Assembly: GCF_019655435.1 (NCBI RefSeq)
Contig: NZ_BPFH01000002.1
Coordinates: 310,001 to 374,000, forward strand
DNA: 64,000 nt
Source: Jannaschia pagri
GTDB taxonomy: Bacteria; Pseudomonadota; Alphaproteobacteria; Rhodobacterales; Rhodobacteraceae
Direction: 5' to 3'
Part shown: in pieces, positions 62,670 to 64,000 of the stretch
Layout: each line of letters begins with the position of its first letter
How positions within the stretch are numbered: the stretch's first letter is position 1
Translations under genes and position numbers: made by a program
The notes under the pieces: model-generated
Told to the model about the DNA's origin: nothing
The model's database searches: none
The model's input: only the letters and a program-made list of their open reading frames with translations

Positions 62670-64000
62670 TCAAGCGAGGACGCGCACGGGGTCCTTCATC
62701 GTCACCATTTCCTCGGCCATCGCGGGGTGAACGGCGCATGTCCGGTCGAAATCAGCCTTGGTCGCGCCCATCTTGAGGGCGACGGCGACGAATTGAATCA
62801 TCTCGGCAGCCGATGGGCCGACGATATGGACCCCGAGAACCTTATCGGTGTCCTTCGAGACGAGCATTTTGAACAGAACCCGTTCCGCACCACCTGCAAA
62901 AGCGCTCTGCATGGGGCGGAAGGCTGTCGCATAGACCAGGGTCGGTTCCTGTTCTTCGGCTTGTTCTTCGGTCAGGCCCACGGTGCCCATCTCTGGCTGC
63001 GTAAAGGTCGCGGACGGGATCAGGTCGTAATCCATCTTGGTCCGGTTGCCCTTGAACACCGTCTCGTGGAACGCGATGGCCTCCCGGATCGCGACCGGTG
63101 TCAGCTCAACGCGACCGATGACATCGCCCAAAGCATAGATCGACGGAACGGCCGTTTGACCATACTCATCGACCTCGATGGCGCCGCGACGGTTGAGCTT
63201 GACCCCCACGTCCTCCAAGCCCAGCCCCGCCGTGTTCGGCGTCCGACCGGTGGCCCACAGCAAGGCGTCAAATTCGTCCTCGTGCCCATTGGAGCCCTTG
63301 ACCCAAATCCGGTCACCACGCTTTTCGATGGCCGTCGGCGCGCAGCCCGTGTGAAGCGTAACACCACGTTGCTGCATGCAATCTGCCACGTGCCCACGCG
63401 CCTCATCATCAAAGCCGCGCAGGATCTGGGCTTTTCGGATGAACATCTGGACATCCACCCCCAAGCCGTTGAACACACAGGCAAATTCGCAGCCGATATA
63501 GCCCGCGCCAACGATCAACATCTTCTTCGGCAACTGCGGCAGATCAAACAAATCATCCGATACCAGGCCCAGGTCAGCCCCCGGCATATCGGGTCGGCTG
63601 GGTCGCCCACCCACCGCGATCAGGATATGTTTGGCCGTCTTGCGCGTGCCGTCGGCCAATTCCACCGTATGTGCATCCGCGACCTTGGCCCGCTGTTTAA
63701 AGATCTCGACGCCAGCCTTCTCGGCATTGCCTTCATAGGCCCCTTCGAGGCGCGACAACTCACTGTTGAGGTGGTCCTTGAACGCGGTCCAGTCGAAGGC
63801 GCCAACCTGCGCATCCCATCCGTATTGGGTCGCTTGCTGGATCGCGCCCGGGTACTCTGACGCAAAGACCATGAGCTTCTTGGGCACACAGCCCCGGATC
63901 ACGCAGGTGCCGCCCATCCGACTTTCCTCGGCAAGGGCGACCCTCTGGCCGCCCAAGGCCGTCAAACGTGCCGCCCGCACCCCGCCGGAGCCACCGCCGA
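62670..64000 (-). CDS. gor: Glutathione reductase, 5' end beyond the window
   Basis: This FAD disulfide reductase converts GSSG to GSH with NADPH. The frame is open to the window edge, and the last bases read GGGSGGVRAARL, the FAD motif that normally sits about ten residues from the start, so only about a dozen residues are missing. The redox pair is in GGTCVIRGCVPKK. The C-terminal dimer domain ends in HPAMAEEMVTMKDPVR, with the active-site His-Pro and Glu. It precedes hflK on the same strand with 67 bp between. Confidence 0.92.
   Translation of the reverse strand, partial: GGGSGGVRAARLTALGGQRVALAEESRMGGTCVIRGCVPKKLMVFASEYPGAIQQATQYGWDAQVGAFDWTAFKDHLNSELSRLEGAYEGNAEKAGVEIFKQRAKVADAHTVELADGTRKTAKHILIAVGGRPSRPDMPGADLGLVSDDLFDLPQLPKKMLIVGAGYIGCEFACVFNGLGVDVQMFIRKAQILRGFDDEARGHVADCMQQRGVTLHTGCAPTAIEKRGDRIWVKGSNGHEDEFDALLWATGRTPNTAGLGLEDVGVKLNRRGAIEVDEYGQTAVPSIYALGDVIGRVELTPVAIREAIAFHETVFKGNRTKMDYDLIPSATFTQPEMGTVGLTEEQAEEQEPTLVYATAFRPMQSAFAGGAERVLFKMLVSKDTDKVLGVHIVGPSAAEMIQFVAVALKMGATKADFDRTCAVHPAMAEEMVTMKDPVRVLA

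Noticed and set aside
62442-63860. 472-residue open frame on the plus strand
   Set aside because: Runs antisense to hflK and gor, both unmistakable.

Overview
The window is about 64 kb of GC-rich DNA from an alphaproteobacterium, most likely a Rhodobacterales / Roseobacter-group member (inference). The evidence is the set of genes and gene orders: hflK-hflC-degP beside glutathione reductase, ftsY followed by a DMT exporter and yciB, tadA divergent from rluB, xseA divergent towards purD, a COQ9-family protein, a tiny aa3-type cytochrome oxidase subunit IV, and an adrenodoxin-type ferredoxin. I saw no rRNA, tRNA, CRISPR array, prophage or intact insertion sequence. Both ends cut genes: kdgK on the left and gor on the right.

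Layout. 0-8 kb: end of kdgK, glpD, then a purine-ureide group on the minus strand (puuD, uraH, ureidoglycine aminohydrolase) divergent from a two-gene Tat-exported molybdenum hydroxylase (iorAB-like). 8-18 kb: a phosphatase, a Nudix hydrolase, a DsbD-N-type periplasmic protein, yqgE, tsaC, an acyl-CoA dehydrogenase, an MBL-fold hydrolase, the cytochrome oxidase small subunit, a papain-like lipoprotein, an MFS exporter and rpsU. 18-28 kb: coq9, quinone oxidoreductase, an FMN hydroxy-acid oxidase, glpK, a first copy of a duplicated small-secreted-protein locus, and tesA divergent from an ABC exporter (ybbAP-like). 28-36 kb: a large secreted phytase-like protein preceded by four PHO half-sites, a DUF1569 protein, and a peptide-type ABC importer without a binding protein, followed by an aldehyde dehydrogenase. 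36-49 kb: small enzymes, a P1 peptidase, two small secreted proteins, tadA/rluB, a glycosyltransferase, yciB, a DMT exporter, ftsY, a lytic transglycosylase and alkB. 49-64 kb: xseA, purD, the second copy of the duplicated locus, about 1.6 kb without recognisable genes, a second member of a cysteine-rich secreted family, a VCBS-type protein, ferredoxin, degP, hflCK and gor.

How the parts work together. glpK and glpD give glycerol to dihydroxyacetone phosphate, although they lie about 20 kb apart. PuuD, UraH and UGlyAH cover three steps of urate to ureidoglycolate; the intervening OHCU decarboxylase, allantoinase and allantoate hydrolase are not in the window. HflK, HflC and DegP form an envelope quality-control group.

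The most interesting material is a family of small secreted proteins. Two copies sit in near-identical stand-alone transcription units of about 850 bp, 30 kb apart, each with its own promoter and terminator. A third, divergent small secreted gene at 39.6 kb has the same promoter architecture (TTGA[A/G]T, 17 bp, CATATC). Its function is unknown. The second notable signal is a run of four PHO half-sites with exact 11-bp spacing ahead of the phytase-like gene.
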